Counted from the stretch's first letter, positions 1 to 8,065 are shown. The stretch is 26,685 nucleotides of DNA from Nitrospirota bacterium (GCA_005877525.1 VBON01000067.1:487-27171), one strand, 5' to 3'. A program made the numbers and translations. The notes: generated by a model not told the origin, from the sequence alone.

Positions 1-9
1 CCGGCGCGC

Positions 10-38
10 ATCTTAGTCCACGTTGCGCTCGGGGTCAA
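10..38 (-). promoter_or_regulatory. Candidate sigma-70 promoter facing left out of the window
   Basis: On the minus strand, TTGACC (33-38) is followed after 17 nt by TAAGAT (10-15), a 5/6 and a 4/6 match to the -35 and -10 consensus. It points out of the window to the left, so the gene it would serve is not visible. The rest of 1-149 holds no gene I can support. Confidence 0.45.
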
Positions 39-149
39 GTCGAATTCCGTAATGCTCACGAATCGGGGCAGCCTTGCCAGCGCTGCTTTGCTTGAATACA
101 CCTGAGGCAAGTGTTAGCTTGATTGGCAGCGCGTTTGACGAGGGCCTGC

Positions 150-626
150 ATGGCAGAGAAGGGCAAAAAGGCCGAGACCGTGGTGGCCACGAATCGCAAG
201 GCCTTTCACGATTACCACATTGAGGAACGGTACGAGGCGGGCATGGCGTTGCAGGGCACCGAAGTCAAAGCCATTCGGGAGGGCCTTGTAAACCTGCGGG
301 ACAGCTTCGCCCGGGTGGACGGGACCGAGGTGATCCTGCACAACTGCCACATCAGCCCTTACAGTCACGGCAATATCATGAATCACGACCCGTTGCGCCC
401 GCGCAAGCTGCTCCTGCATCGCCGGCAGATCAATAAGCTCATGGGCCGGACCCAGCAGAAGGGGCTGACATTGGTGCCCCTGAGGCTTTATTTCACGCCG
501 GCGGGGAAGGCGAAGCTCGAAATCGGATTGGGTAAAGGCAAACATGAGTACGACCGACGCGAGGACATCAAGAATCGGGAGTCGCGGCGCGAGGTACAGC
601 GCGCGATGAAGGCGAGCAAACGGTAA
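150..626 (+). CDS. smpB: SsrA-binding protein SmpB
   Basis: SmpB binds the tRNA-like domain of tmRNA and delivers it to stalled ribosomes for trans-translation in the cytoplasm. The 158-residue product has the full family length. It has the typical N-terminus (VATNRKAFHDYHIEERYEAG), the core ALQGTEVKAIREG, the central ISPYSHGN stretch and the basic C-terminal tail GKGKHEYDRREDIKNRE. The frame is open from 123, but ATG 150 is preceded by GAGGG at good spacing and gives the standard start MAEKGKK. The tmRNA gene follows 29 nt downstream, so both partners of the rescue system are adjacent. Identity is very secure. Confidence 0.97.
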   Translation: MAEKGKKAETVVATNRKAFHDYHIEERYEAGMALQGTEVKAIREGLVNLRDSFARVDGTEVILHNCHISPYSHGNIMNHDPLRPRKLLLHRRQINKLMGRTQQKGLTLVPLRLYFTPAGKAKLEIGLGKGKHEYDRREDIKNRESRREVQRAMKASKR

Positions 627-636
627 GGAAATGGCA

Positions 637-645
637 TGGTATAAT
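637..645 (+). promoter_or_regulatory. Extended -10 promoter of ssrA
   Basis: TGGTATAAT is a perfect -10 hexamer (640-645) with the TG of an extended -10 element just upstream. It lies between the smpB stop and the tmRNA 5' end at 656, which suits a short 5' leader trimmed by RNase P. No good -35 is visible, as is common for extended -10 promoters. It implies that tmRNA is transcribed independently of smpB. Confidence 0.75.
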
Positions 646-655
646 AGTAGACAAA

Positions 656-998
656 GGGGGTGACAGGCTTCGACGGGGATCATGAGGCCAAGGTGGCATG
701 CCGAGAACCGGGAACTCGTTAAGTCCGGAAAAAATAATTGCCAACACAGAACTGGCACTCGCTGCTTAATTAGCGGTGACGTCCCTCTTCCGCTGCCTGC
801 GCGGGGGAAGGGACGACGATTGCAGGCTGGCCTGCCGCTGGTGTTCAGCGGCGGCGGGCGAGAAATACTGAGCTAGCGACTGTTCTAAGCCTGCTGCCGG
901 GCGTGGATAGAAGCGAAAACCAAAATCGGCAGATAAGCATGTAGAGGCCTTTCGCTGACGGTCTTCGGACGCGGGTTCAATTCCCGCCACCTCCACCA
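656..998 (+). ncRNA. ssrA: Transfer-messenger RNA (tmRNA)
   Basis: The RNA has a tRNA-like end and an mRNA-like reading frame that tags proteins from stalled ribosomes for proteolysis. The 5' end GGGGGUG (656-662) pairs over 7 bp with CACCUCC just before the encoded ACCA (to 998), with one G-U pair. The T-arm GGGTTCAATTCCC is intact near 973-985 and the conserved 5' segment GCTTCGACGG follows the acceptor strand. The tag frame is at 740-769: resume codon GCC, then AAC ACA GAA CTG GCA CTC GCT GCT TAA, giving ANTELALAA. The LAA end is the usual ClpXP-type degron. One-piece (not permuted) form, about 343 nt. The stretch 781-820 can pair, as expected for a pseudoknot. No duplicated 3' end indicating an integrated element was seen. 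Confidence 0.96.
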
Positions 999-1002
999 TT
1001 AC

Positions 1003-1037
1003 AGCCCCTGGGTCTTCGGACTCAGGGGCTTTTTTTG
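1003..1037 (+). terminator. Rho-independent terminator of ssrA
   Basis: A 12-bp stem (1003-1014 with 1019-1030; one G-T pair) closed by a TTCG tetraloop is followed by a run of seven T. It lies 5 nt after the tmRNA CCA end. It overlaps the last codons of the convergent phosphoesterase gene, so the two transcripts end in the same DNA. Confidence 0.93.
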
Positions 1038-1597
1038 TTCCTTGTGCCGACGGGTCGGGGACGGGTGATTGCTTCCGCAGGCGCAAGATCGATGATCTTG
1101 GCCGTCAGCTCAGAGTCCCGGATCTGCAGGCGCGCGACCGTAACCGGCAGGTGAAAACGCCTCGGCCCGGCGCTGCCGGGATTGATGAACAGCACGCCTT
1201 CTCGTTCGCGAACTAACGCCCGATGAGAATGACCGGCAATGACCGCAGCGCACGTCTTGGCGTTGAGCGGCTGATCCAGTTCATTCAAGTCGTGTAACAC
1301 ATAGAGGGACAGTCCCCCGGCCTTGACATACCCGGACGCGGGAATCTTCTCCGCCCAATCGCCATGGTTGTTGTTGCCCCGGACGGCAAACACCGGAGCG
1401 ATCTGGCGGAGAGTGTTCAGTACGCTCTCCTTGCCAATGTCCCCCGCGTGAATGATGAGATTGGAGCCATGCAGCGCAACAATGGCCTCCGGTCGCAGTA
1501 GACCATGCGTGTCCGAAATGATACCAACCAGGCATTTAGCTGCTTGAATGGAGGCCTCCCGGTCAGTCTTGGCATGCACTGCGTTTTTCTGTAGCAA
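1022..1597 (-). CDS. YfcE/MJ0936-type metallophosphoesterase
   Basis: Calcineurin-like phosphodiesterase of the small YfcE group, predicted cytoplasmic and dimetal-dependent; the natural substrate is unknown. Metal-binding motifs in order are SDTHG (D29, H31), HAGDIG (D53), RGNNNHGD (N75), LHD (H102) and GHSH (H123, H125), followed by the typical INPGS. The usual GNCD is GNNN here. The start is uncertain: TTG 1597 has AGGA upstream, GTG 1579 is an alternative, and homologues normally begin only a few residues before the first motif. The upstream part, including TTG 1597, lies inside a hairpin repeat (1589-1622), so the first ~16 residues may not be native. The gene is convergent with ssrA. 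Confidence 0.85.
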   Translation of the reverse strand: MLQKNAVHAKTDREASIQAAKCLVGIISDTHGLLRPEAIVALHGSNLIIHAGDIGKESVLNTLRQIAPVFAVRGNNNHGDWAEKIPASGYVKAGGLSLYVLHDLNELDQPLNAKTCAAVIAGHSHRALVREREGVLFINPGSAGPRRFHLPVTVARLQIRDSELTAKIIDLAPAEAITRPRPVGTRNKKSP

Positions 1598-1622
1598 TGC
1601 AGTCCTGGCTGCACTGCGTTTT
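1575..1622. repeat. 13-bp direct repeat flanking a hairpin element
   Basis: TGCACTGCGTTTT occurs at 1575-1587 and again at 1610-1622, 35 bp apart. The right copy forms one arm of the 34-nt hairpin repeat at 1589-1622. The left copy is therefore a partial second unit of the same element. Confidence 0.75.
1589..1622 (-). repeat. 34-nt dispersed hairpin repeat, copy 1
   Basis: Read on the minus strand it begins AAAACGCAG and contains a 9-bp stem (GCAGTGCAG with CTGCATTGC, one G-T pair) around the 6-nt loop CCAGGA. It matches the copy at 4228-4261 in 29 of 34 positions. The substitutions in the stem keep pairing: T-A here is C-G there, and G-T here is G-C there. This behaviour resembles REP-type or small MITE-like elements. 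It lies just after the stop of the cupredoxin gene and overlaps the possible start of the phosphoesterase gene. Confidence 0.75.
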
Positions 1623-1633
1623 AATGCTTCGGT

Positions 1634-2491
1634 TTAGTTTACCGTCACGTCCAGCAGCATGCCACGCGTGAAATGCGGCGCGCGCTGAACGAGATCCGGT
1701 AGAAAACAGATCAGACCGTACTGGCCACGGACAAAGTCGATCGTGAAAAACCCCTCCCCTCCAGGTTCCAGCCCCACCATGCCACCCACGGGCTGACCCG
1801 CCGGTAGCGTGGCGACGCCCGGTTGAAAGGCATCCAGAAAAGCGTCGACCGTGGCGCGGGGGGCCAGTTGCACGACCACCACTTCGTGCGCCTGGCTGCC
1901 TGTATTTACGACACGGATCGTTCTCCTTCCGGCTGGGATCGGCGCGGAGAGCCGGAAGCTGAAATCCGCTTCCGTAATCGTGATATCCCCATGCGGCGGA
2001 TCCGATTTCTTCGCAAGCCCCGGCGTGACACGCAGAGCCTTCAACATGCCGAGTGCGACGTGGGGGACCCCACGTCGATCGGGAATACCGCAGATCACGA
2101 CGTACTGCCCTTCATCGAGATGGACGGTGGCCATCCCCTGTTCCCCGGGAATCACGCTATTGGGGCCGCCGCGGCGCTCTATCCCTGCCGGAAGTCGGGT
2201 GTGATTAGCGGTCATCGCTGCCGCGAAGTCTTCCGCGGTCTTGCCGTCCGGCAACTTGATGAATTGAAGCTGATGGAGGTCTTCTCCCTGGTTAATCAGC
2301 TTCACGCTGATCCATCCCGCTGGAATTTGATCAGGGCCAGTGAACGCATAATCGCGCGCAATATAGACGGTATCGCCGTTTGCAACCGAGCTTGCGAGTG
2401 GCAGTGCAGGCGGCTCGGCTGCGACAAAACCAGGTGTCGATTCAGTCCAAAACAGGAGGGCAAGCACGCAAACAATGATGCGAGCGATCAA
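1634..2491 (-). CDS. Exported protein with two cupredoxin-like domains
   Basis: From TTG 2491 the product is about 285 residues: a signal peptide (roughly 1-25, ending FVAAEPPA) and two similar beta-rich domains. Domain 1 has H73, C134, H144 and M149 (C-x9-H-x4-M); domain 2 has H202, C262, H273 and M278 (C-x10-H-x4-M). Each set follows the His-Cys-His-Met ligand order of type 1 copper proteins, with shared motifs C..PD....PH...GM. Predicted periplasmic, possibly an electron-transfer or copper-binding protein; no partner is visible. ATG 2539 is in frame but has no ribosome site and would put 16 residues before the signal peptide, whereas TTG 2491 has AAAGGAG at ideal spacing. The ligand assignment is by pattern only, and copper binding is inferred. 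Confidence 0.75.
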   Translation of the reverse strand: MIARIIVCVLALLFWTESTPGFVAAEPPALPLASSVANGDTVYIARDYAFTGPDQIPAGWISVKLINQGEDLHQLQFIKLPDGKTAEDFAAAMTANHTRLPAGIERRGGPNSVIPGEQGMATVHLDEGQYVVICGIPDRRGVPHVALGMLKALRVTPGLAKKSDPPHGDITITEADFSFRLSAPIPAGRRTIRVVNTGSQAHEVVVVQLAPRATVDAFLDAFQPGVATLPAGQPVGGMVGLEPGGEGFFTIDFVRGQYGLICFLPDLVQRAPHFTRGMLLDVTVN

Positions 2492-2663
2492 CAGTGGCTC
2501 CTTTCGGTATTCGCCGTGCCAATACCCTGAATGCTTCATTTTACAGTGTCGAATCGTTTAATATTGCAGAAATCTCACAAGAGACGAAACCGATGCGCAG
2601 ACCCTGCCGTAGGATTAATAAGAGTCGGCGGCGTTGGAAGATAGTTAAAAAGGAGAGTTTTCC

Positions 2664-3089
<426 letters not shown>

Positions 3090-3092
3090 AGC

Positions 3093-4118
3093 TTAATCGA
3101 CCTGCTGAATGGCGGACAGCAACCACTTACCGCCCCGGTACCGCATGAAGGTCCAGGCTTCGGACACCTCCGTGGGCGTCTGGTCGTTGCCCTCGACTAC
3201 GTACCCGGCTTCACCGCGCTGTTTCGAGAGCGACACCGTGTAATCCCGCGCCGTCCAGCGGAGCAATGCTGTCGCATAGTCCGTCGCCTCTTCGGTCCAG
3301 GATTCTTTGACCTCGATGCTCAGCACGCGAAGGTCTTCGACATGATTTTCAACCTCTCGACTGACGTTTTCGCTCAAGGCGGTGCTGAAATAATGGAGCA
3401 CTTCCGGGGTAGTCAGTCGTTTCAAGGCATCCAGATCCTGCTTGGACCAGGCGGCCTGCACATCGACCAGAATCTCCTTGAATTTGTCCTGATCGACCGC
3501 GCCCACGGGACCGGCGATTTGTGGCTCACTCATGAATCCACTCTGCGAAACGGGCGCTGTCTGAATACCGGTTTCGCCAACAACGTTGCGCCTGAGACCG
3601 GCATAGGCCGGTGTCGCGCTCGGTCCGCGTCTCACCTTCATGAAGTAGTACAGGGTGGCTCCTCCCAAAAGCATGAGCAACAGGAGCATGAAGATAGAGC
3701 CTAGACCTGTGTCGCTCGCACCGTCGGTTGTTCCAGACTCCGGATTGGCCGCCAGTGAGTTGTTGGCGCCGAACAGCATGTGGCCGATCCAGGATCCTGC
3801 AACCCCTACAGCCAAACCCGTAAGAATCGGATGGCGCTGCCAAAATGGTGGCGAGATGGCGGGCTGGGGCTGCGCGGCGGGAGCTCCCGCCTGACCGGCG
3901 CTGGGAGCGGGCGTGTTGGATCGCTCAATAGGTTTGTAGCCGTTATTGTCGTAGGTGCGCGAGCCCCGGCTCCCGATGCTGCCGGAACTGCTGCCGCCCT
4001 GGGAGATGCCGCCCCCGGATCCTCGTCCGCCTCCGCCTCCTGCACGGGCGAATGAGAGGGTTGGCGTAATGGCCATGGCAAGAACAACCAAGACTGCGAT
4101 AAGCTTTGGAGTTTTCAA
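3093..4118 (-). CDS. Tim44-like domain membrane protein
   Basis: 341 residues with a cleavable-type N-terminal signal (1-26, ending LSFARA), a low-complexity Gly/Ser region (27-53), a Pro/Ala linker, two membrane segments (about 98-117 and 141-160) and a C-terminal Tim44/TimA-like domain (about 210-341; ends RGGKWLLSAIQQVD). In bacteria such proteins are inner-membrane anchored with an uncertain role in envelope or respiratory-complex upkeep. The start is TTG 4118 with AAAGGAT eight bases upstream. A good promoter lies at 4177-4204. The gene is convergent with msrB, with only 3 nt between the two stops. Confidence 0.82.
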   Translation of the reverse strand: MKTPKLIAVLVVLAMAITPTLSFARAGGGGGRGSGGGISQGGSSSGSIGSRGSRTYDNNGYKPIERSNTPAPSAGQAGAPAAQPQPAISPPFWQRHPILTGLAVGVAGSWIGHMLFGANNSLAANPESGTTDGASDTGLGSIFMLLLLMLLGGATLYYFMKVRRGPSATPAYAGLRRNVVGETGIQTAPVSQSGFMSEPQIAGPVGAVDQDKFKEILVDVQAAWSKQDLDALKRLTTPEVLHYFSTALSENVSREVENHVEDLRVLSIEVKESWTEEATDYATALLRWTARDYTVSLSKQRGEAGYVVEGNDQTPTEVSEAWTFMRYRGGKWLLSAIQQVD

Positions 4119-4176
4119 GTAGTATCCTTTCGTCTAGATCCAATACAGTGGAAGCGTCTAATGTGCGATGCCGTGG

Positions 4177-4204
4177 TCTATAGTAACAGGAAACGATGAA
4201 TCAA
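4177..4204 (-). promoter_or_regulatory. Candidate sigma-70 promoter of the Tim44-like gene
   Basis: On the minus strand TTGATT (4199-4204) is followed after 16 nt by TATAGA (4177-4182). Transcription would start near 4170, about 50 nt before the TTG start codon at 4118. The hairpin repeat copy at 4228-4261 lies directly upstream. Confidence 0.5.
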
Positions 4205-4227
4205 GTCCGATTTATAGTTTTGCCATC

Positions 4228-4261
4228 AAAACGCAGCGCAGCCAAGACTGCGCTGCTACGG
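4228..4261 (+). repeat. 34-nt dispersed hairpin repeat, copy 2
   Basis: Second copy of the element at 1589-1622 in the opposite orientation. The stem is a perfect 9-bp inverted repeat, GCAGCGCAG and CTGCGCTGC, with loop CCAAGA, flanked by AAAAC on the left and TACGG on the right. It sits in the 195-bp divergent gap between the Tim44-like gene and the exported msrA, between their likely promoters. Confidence 0.75.
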
Positions 4262-4313
4262 AGCAAATCACGGTAAGGTAAACAAAGAATCAGTCCATCC
4301 GGTAGGAGAGCCT

Positions 4314-4937
4314 ATGAAAACCCAGCTTCTTCTCGCGTTGCTTCTCATCACTGGTCTCCCGGCAACTGTCTCTGCCGCAGGGAACGACGCCAACCCATCG
4401 CCGAGAGCCCCGAGACTTGAAAAGGCGACCTTTGCGGGAGGCTGCTTCTGGTGCATGGAGGAAGCGCTCGATAAGGTCGAGGGCGTGGTGTCAACGACCT
4501 CTGGCTACACCGGCGGACAGAAGGCTAATCCCACCTATGAGGAGGTGTCGGCCGGCGGAACCGGGCACGCCGAGTCGGTCCAGATCCTCTTTGATCCAAC
4601 AAAAATCACCTATGAAAAGCTGCTGAATGTTTTTTGGCATAACATCGACCCGACGACGCCGGACCGGCAATTCTGCGACAAGGGACGGCAGTACCGTTCC
4701 GCCATTTTCTACCACAATGAGAATCAGAAGCGGCTGGCCGAAGCATCCAAGAAGCTCCTGGAGCAGTCCAAGGCGTTCAAGGAGGCGATTGTTACCGAGA
4801 TTGTGCCGGCCTCAGAGTTCTACCCCGCCGAGGAATACCATCAGGATTTCTACCTGAAGAATCCGGTTCGGTATAAGTTTTATAAATACAGTTGCGGGCG
4901 GGCTCAGCGCCTGCAGGAACTCTGGGGCAAAGAGTAA
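4314..4937 (+). CDS. msrA: Exported peptide-methionine (S)-S-oxide reductase MsrA
   Basis: Reduces the S epimer of methionine sulfoxide. The 207-residue product has a signal peptide (1-21, ending TVSAAG) and then a complete MsrA domain. The catalytic cysteine is C44 in GGCFWCMEE; C47 and C194 (YKYSCGR) are candidate resolving cysteines. The GYTGG, NPTYEEVSAGGTGHAE and YHQDF motifs are intact. The signal peptide places it in the periplasm, unlike the second copy at 8481-8954. ATG 4314 has TAGGAGAG upstream. A lactamase-fold gene follows 25 nt after the stop, so the two are probably co-transcribed. Confidence 0.95.
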   Translation: MKTQLLLALLLITGLPATVSAAGNDANPSPRAPRLEKATFAGGCFWCMEEALDKVEGVVSTTSGYTGGQKANPTYEEVSAGGTGHAESVQILFDPTKITYEKLLNVFWHNIDPTTPDRQFCDKGRQYRSAIFYHNENQKRLAEASKKLLEQSKAFKEAIVTEIVPASEFYPAEEYHQDFYLKNPVRYKFYKYSCGRAQRLQELWGKE

Positions 4938-4962
4938 GCCTGAAGGGGCTGGTCTCACGGTC

Positions 4963-6009
4963 ATGTCGCTTTCGGCTCGAGGGCTACTTTTGCTGGGCCT
5001 CCTGGGAATACAAGCGAGTTGTGGTGGAGAAATGAGCGCCCACAAACCCGGGACGCCGCCTCATTGGACGCAACGTGGGTTTCAGAACACAAATCCTGCC
5101 TTCGCTCCGCCAGCAGGCTGGGACCGTCTGACATTCATCGTGTCTCGAATCTGGGCTAACACATTCCATCCGCGATCGGCCCAGCTGCCGATGGTCGAAA
5201 ATGATGGAAAGTTTCTGAGAGACAACCACACGCAGGCCACGGTGACGTGGATCGGGCATTCTACGCTCCTGATACAGCTGCATGGAGTCAATGTGCTGAC
5301 CGATCCGCACTGGTCGCAGCGAGCGAGTCCCGTATCCTTCGCTGGCCCCAAACGCTTGATGCCGCCCGGTCTCCTGTTTGAGGACCTTCCGCCCATTGAT
5401 GTCGTCTTGATCTCCCACAATCATTACGATCACCTTGACGTTGACACTGTCAAGCGGTTGGCCGCCACGCACCACCCGCTGTTTGTGGTCCCCCTGGGGC
5501 TGAAATCGTGGTTCGCCACGCTGGGAATCACGAACGTCGACGAATTGGATTGGTGGGAAAGCCGCGGCCTTAAAGGGCTTACGTTGACCTGCCTACCGGC
5601 ACAACATTTCTCAGGCCGCACCTTGTGGGACCGGAATCAAAGTCTCTGGAGCGGATGGGCAGTGGCGGGCGAAACAAAGAAACTCTTTTTCGCAGGAGAC
5701 ACGGGATACTATGAGGTGTTTAAAGAAATCGGCAGCCGCATCGGCCCGTTTGATTTGGCTGCCGTCCCCATCGGCGCATATATGCCGCCGACCATCATGA
5801 AAATGACACATATCACTCCGGAACAGGCGCTCCAAGTTTTCGCTGATCTGCGGGCAAAGCGTTTTCTGGGGATTCACTGGGGCACCTTCGATCTCACTGA
5901 AGAGCCGCTGGCTGAGCCGCCCCAAAGGCTGGAGGCCGAAGTCCGCCGTTTGGGGGTTGATCCGGCCAATGTCTGGATCTTGAAGGACGGCGAGACCCGA
6001 GGCTGGTAG
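4963..6009 (+). CDS. Metallo-beta-lactamase-fold hydrolase, NAPE-PLD/UlaG-like
   Basis: 348 residues with the two-metal site of the NAPE-PLD/UlaG branch: SHNHYDHLD (H152, H154, D156, H157), H215 in AQHFSGR, D246 in AGDTGY, and a late histidine in GIHWGTF (H305). The wider pattern (GHSTLLIQ, LTDPHWSQRASP, MTHITPEQA) is typical of phospholipase-D-like N-acyl-phosphatidylethanolamine hydrolases. The N-terminus is hydrophobic and ends LGIQASC-GG; this is a possible but imperfect lipobox (Q at -3), so it may be a lipoprotein. A membrane-lipid substrate is inferred from family only. It directly follows the exported msrA and is likely in the same operon. Confidence 0.83.
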   Translation: MSLSARGLLLLGLLGIQASCGGEMSAHKPGTPPHWTQRGFQNTNPAFAPPAGWDRLTFIVSRIWANTFHPRSAQLPMVENDGKFLRDNHTQATVTWIGHSTLLIQLHGVNVLTDPHWSQRASPVSFAGPKRLMPPGLLFEDLPPIDVVLISHNHYDHLDVDTVKRLAATHHPLFVVPLGLKSWFATLGITNVDELDWWESRGLKGLTLTCLPAQHFSGRTLWDRNQSLWSGWAVAGETKKLFFAGDTGYYEVFKEIGSRIGPFDLAAVPIGAYMPPTIMKMTHITPEQALQVFADLRAKRFLGIHWGTFDLTEEPLAEPPQRLEAEVRRLGVDPANVWILKDGETRGW

Positions 6010-6141
6010 GATCGATCCCGCCAACGAAAAAGGCGCGTATTGACGTAAAATTCCCCGCCAGCCAAGAAGCGTACCCCGACTAGCCCAATTTTCATCTCAA
6101 GCAAACGGCCATTTCTTCCGAAAGGTGAGACAGTTATTGTA

Positions 6142-7066
6142 ATGATACCGACATCAAAATTCCGTGAAGTCCTTGAGCAAAAGCTGGAGACGGAGAAAAT
6201 TCCCGTCATCCGGACGACATCCCTACGGTTAATCGAACTCCTCGGCAGCATGCTGACTCCGGTTGAGATGGTCACGGAGACCATCCTGCGCGAGTGCCTT
6301 TTTTTCCCGAGGGAAGGTGATCAGCAATGTCAGCAAGGCTGTTGTCAATATTGGGTATTCGGGGCTCCGCGACATTACCCTCACCGTGGAGTACGCCGAT
6401 CTGGTCCAGCGGCGCTTGCCGAAGCGCGTACAGCTGGGAAGGATTTTGGCCAAGGCCTTCGTCGCAGCGCGGTGGGCGAGCGCGATTGGTCAGGAGGTCC
6501 GGTTGCAGGGCAACGAATCGCTGTTTACCGCCGCGCTGCTGGAAAGTCTCGGTGACTTAGCGGTGGCCGCCTATTTGCCGGAAATCTATCAGAAGATCGA
6601 AAGGACAGCGCAGTCACAGGGCTGGTCATATCAACAGGCGCACACAGAAGTGACGGAAATGTCTCCCCATGACGTGACGGCGATCGTGGGCTGGTCCTAT
6701 AACCTTCCTGAACATCTCGTGCTCCCCCGACCAGGGCAAGAAACAAAATTCAAGTGGCCGGAGAAGGAGCACCATGAACGTATCGGCCATTTTGCAAACG
6801 ATCTCGCTTACAATCTATTGTCCTGGCCCTATCCGGAGATTCTCGGCGACTTTGCTGATCTCTGCTCTCAAACGAAATTGGGGTTAGAGCTCTCCACCGA
6901 GACCCTCGAGATCAGTCTCGCCCTGGAATACCAGAAAGCCCTGAACCTCGGCGGTACGATCAAGCTCGATCGCAGCTGTTTTTCATTTCAAAAGACGAGG
7001 CCGGAGGATTCGGACCGGAATAGTTTTCTGGGCCTCTGCGAGAGCGCGCAGCTGGCAGAAGTATAG
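6142..7066 (+). pseudogene. HDOD-domain protein split by a frameshift
   Basis: Two overlapping frames make one protein. The first (ATG 6142) encodes the N-terminal helices (SKFREVLEQKLETEKIPVIR through VEMVTETILREC). The second continues from about 6306 with VISNVSKAVVNIGYSG, an HDOD core and a C-terminal extension to 7066. They are out of register by one base at a run of seven T (6299-6305); six T would restore a single frame of about 307 residues. HDOD proteins are catalytically inactive HD relatives linked to signalling. Here the usual LLHDIG is ALLESLGDL, and MSPHDVTAIVGWSYNLPE matches the later HDOD motif. It could be a sequencing error, a real null allele or a phase-variable switch. Confidence 0.75.
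6299..6305 (+). other. T7 homopolymer at the HDOD frame break
   Basis: A run of seven T lies exactly where the reading frame must shift from the first to the second half of the HDOD gene. One extra T relative to a six-T parent explains the break. Confidence 0.8.
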
Positions 7067-7134
7067 TTTTCAAATCTCACCACTCTGCGGGAACGACACT
7101 GGCTCGCGACTTTGCTTGCGCGTCCCTTGTAATG

Positions 7135-7413
7135 CTACTTCTTTTTGCTTCCGGCGGTTCGGGGAACCGTACGTGAGCGACTTTCGGCAGTCTTGCCGGA
7201 TTTGTCGTTGGGATCATGCTGCGACTTCCGCGGCATTTGCGATTTCTCTACCTTGCGAGACTTTCGACTGGCGAAAGTCTTGGATGCCAGTCCCGCCACT
7301 GCCCCTGCGGTATAAGCGATCGCCTGAAGACCCTTCGTCATTGCGTCTTTTGAATCCCTATTCTTCTCTTCGGGATTTTGTTTCCCTTTCCGAGGCGAAA
7401 CATTCTTTCGCAT
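7135..7413 (-). CDS. Small basic protein of unknown function
   Basis: 92 residues, very rich in Lys, Arg and Ser, ending GSKKK. There is one short less polar stretch (about 25-45, MTKGLQAIAYTAGAVAGLAS) and no cysteine. The start is convincing: AAGGAGG lies eight bases before ATG 7413. The composition recalls small nucleic-acid-binding or histone-H1-like tails, but no family is recognised and DNA binding is only a guess. It is convergent with the HDOD gene. Confidence 0.65.
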   Translation of the reverse strand: MRKNVSPRKGKQNPEEKNRDSKDAMTKGLQAIAYTAGAVAGLASKTFASRKSRKVEKSQMPRKSQHDPNDKSGKTAESRSRTVPRTAGSKKK

Positions 7414-7663
7414 AGGATAATCCTCCTTATCTCCGCGATCTTACAGGTAGCTTTTTGCGCGCCAAGTGCCTTATCAGGCCCGAAACGGCCGCGAAGAGAT
7501 ATTGTACTAAAGAAGGAGAACGGTTATCCCGCGTGCGTTATGTGCAGACCATCTGCCATCGATTTCTTTGGACATCAAGGATTGCATATCAGACTTTTTG
7601 TCGCTTGTCTGGGGAGACAACTGGCTGCTATCTGTTAGGGACACCTTAACGAGGAGGGCAACA
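7414..7663. other. Divergent intergenic region, no gene seen
   Basis: A 250-bp gap between two divergent small genes. It should contain both promoters, but no pair of hexamers stands out. Short open frames here lack start signals. The AAGAAGGAGAA near 7510 looks like a ribosome site but is not followed at proper spacing by a convincing frame. Confidence 0.4.
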
Positions 7664-8020
7664 ATGGTAAGGACAATGTGGAGCGCAGCGTTCGCCACAA
7701 TGATGGTGCTAGGCCTGAGCGGTATCAGCAGCGCCGCCGATCAACCCCAAGGGCAGTCCAGCTCAGAACTGAACTCCCTGGGCTCGCGTTCCGGCTCGCC
7801 ATCCGAAAGCGGGAAGACCGGGATCGGCTCGACCTCGGGAGCCGACGCCAGTATCGATACGGGCCTGAAGGCTACAACGCAGCCATGTCCAGGACAGGGT
7901 TCCGCATCGATGGACTCAACTAAGCGTCCCGAGACCCGTAAGAATGCGGAAGCCAGTTCCCGCACGAACCCCGATCCTTGCGCCACGTCTCCTTCCGGTT
8001 CACAGATGGACCGCCGGTAG
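7664..8020 (+). CDS. Small exported Ser/Gly-rich protein
   Basis: 118 residues with a clear signal peptide (1-24, ending GISSAAD) and a low-complexity, polar, probably disordered mature part rich in Ser, Gly, Thr and Pro with two cysteines (CPGQG and CATSP). The frame is open from 7568, but GAGGAGG ahead of ATG 7664 and the signal peptide fix the start. No family is recognised. Predicted periplasmic. A long hairpin follows the stop. Confidence 0.65.
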   Translation: MVRTMWSAAFATMMVLGLSGISSAADQPQGQSSSELNSLGSRSGSPSESGKTGIGSTSGADASIDTGLKATTQPCPGQGSASMDSTKRPETRKNAEASSRTNPDPCATSPSGSQMDRR

Positions 8021-8033
8021 AACAGCCTATGCT

Positions 8034-8065
8034 ATAGTCCTGCCGCCGCCAAGCGGCAGGACTAT
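8034..8065. terminator. Perfect 12-bp hairpin between convergent genes
   Basis: ATAGTCCTGCCG (8034-8045) and CGGCAGGACTAT (8054-8065) form a perfect 12-bp stem with an 8-nt loop. It sits 13 nt after the stop of the small exported protein and covers the stop codon of the convergent gene at 8062. There is no T run on either strand, so it is not a textbook intrinsic terminator, but its place suggests two-way transcript ending or 3'-end protection. Confidence 0.6.

Noticed and set aside
114..758. 214-codon minus-strand frame over smpB
   Set aside because: It is a shadow of smpB and runs into the tmRNA gene.
960..1040. Possible integration site at the ssrA 3' end
   Set aside because: No duplicated ssrA end, integrase or foreign-looking segment lies in the window; the terminator directly follows the gene.
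7455..7649. Short plus-strand frames in the divergent gap
   Set aside because: There is no start signal at correct spacing and the sequence is not protein-like.
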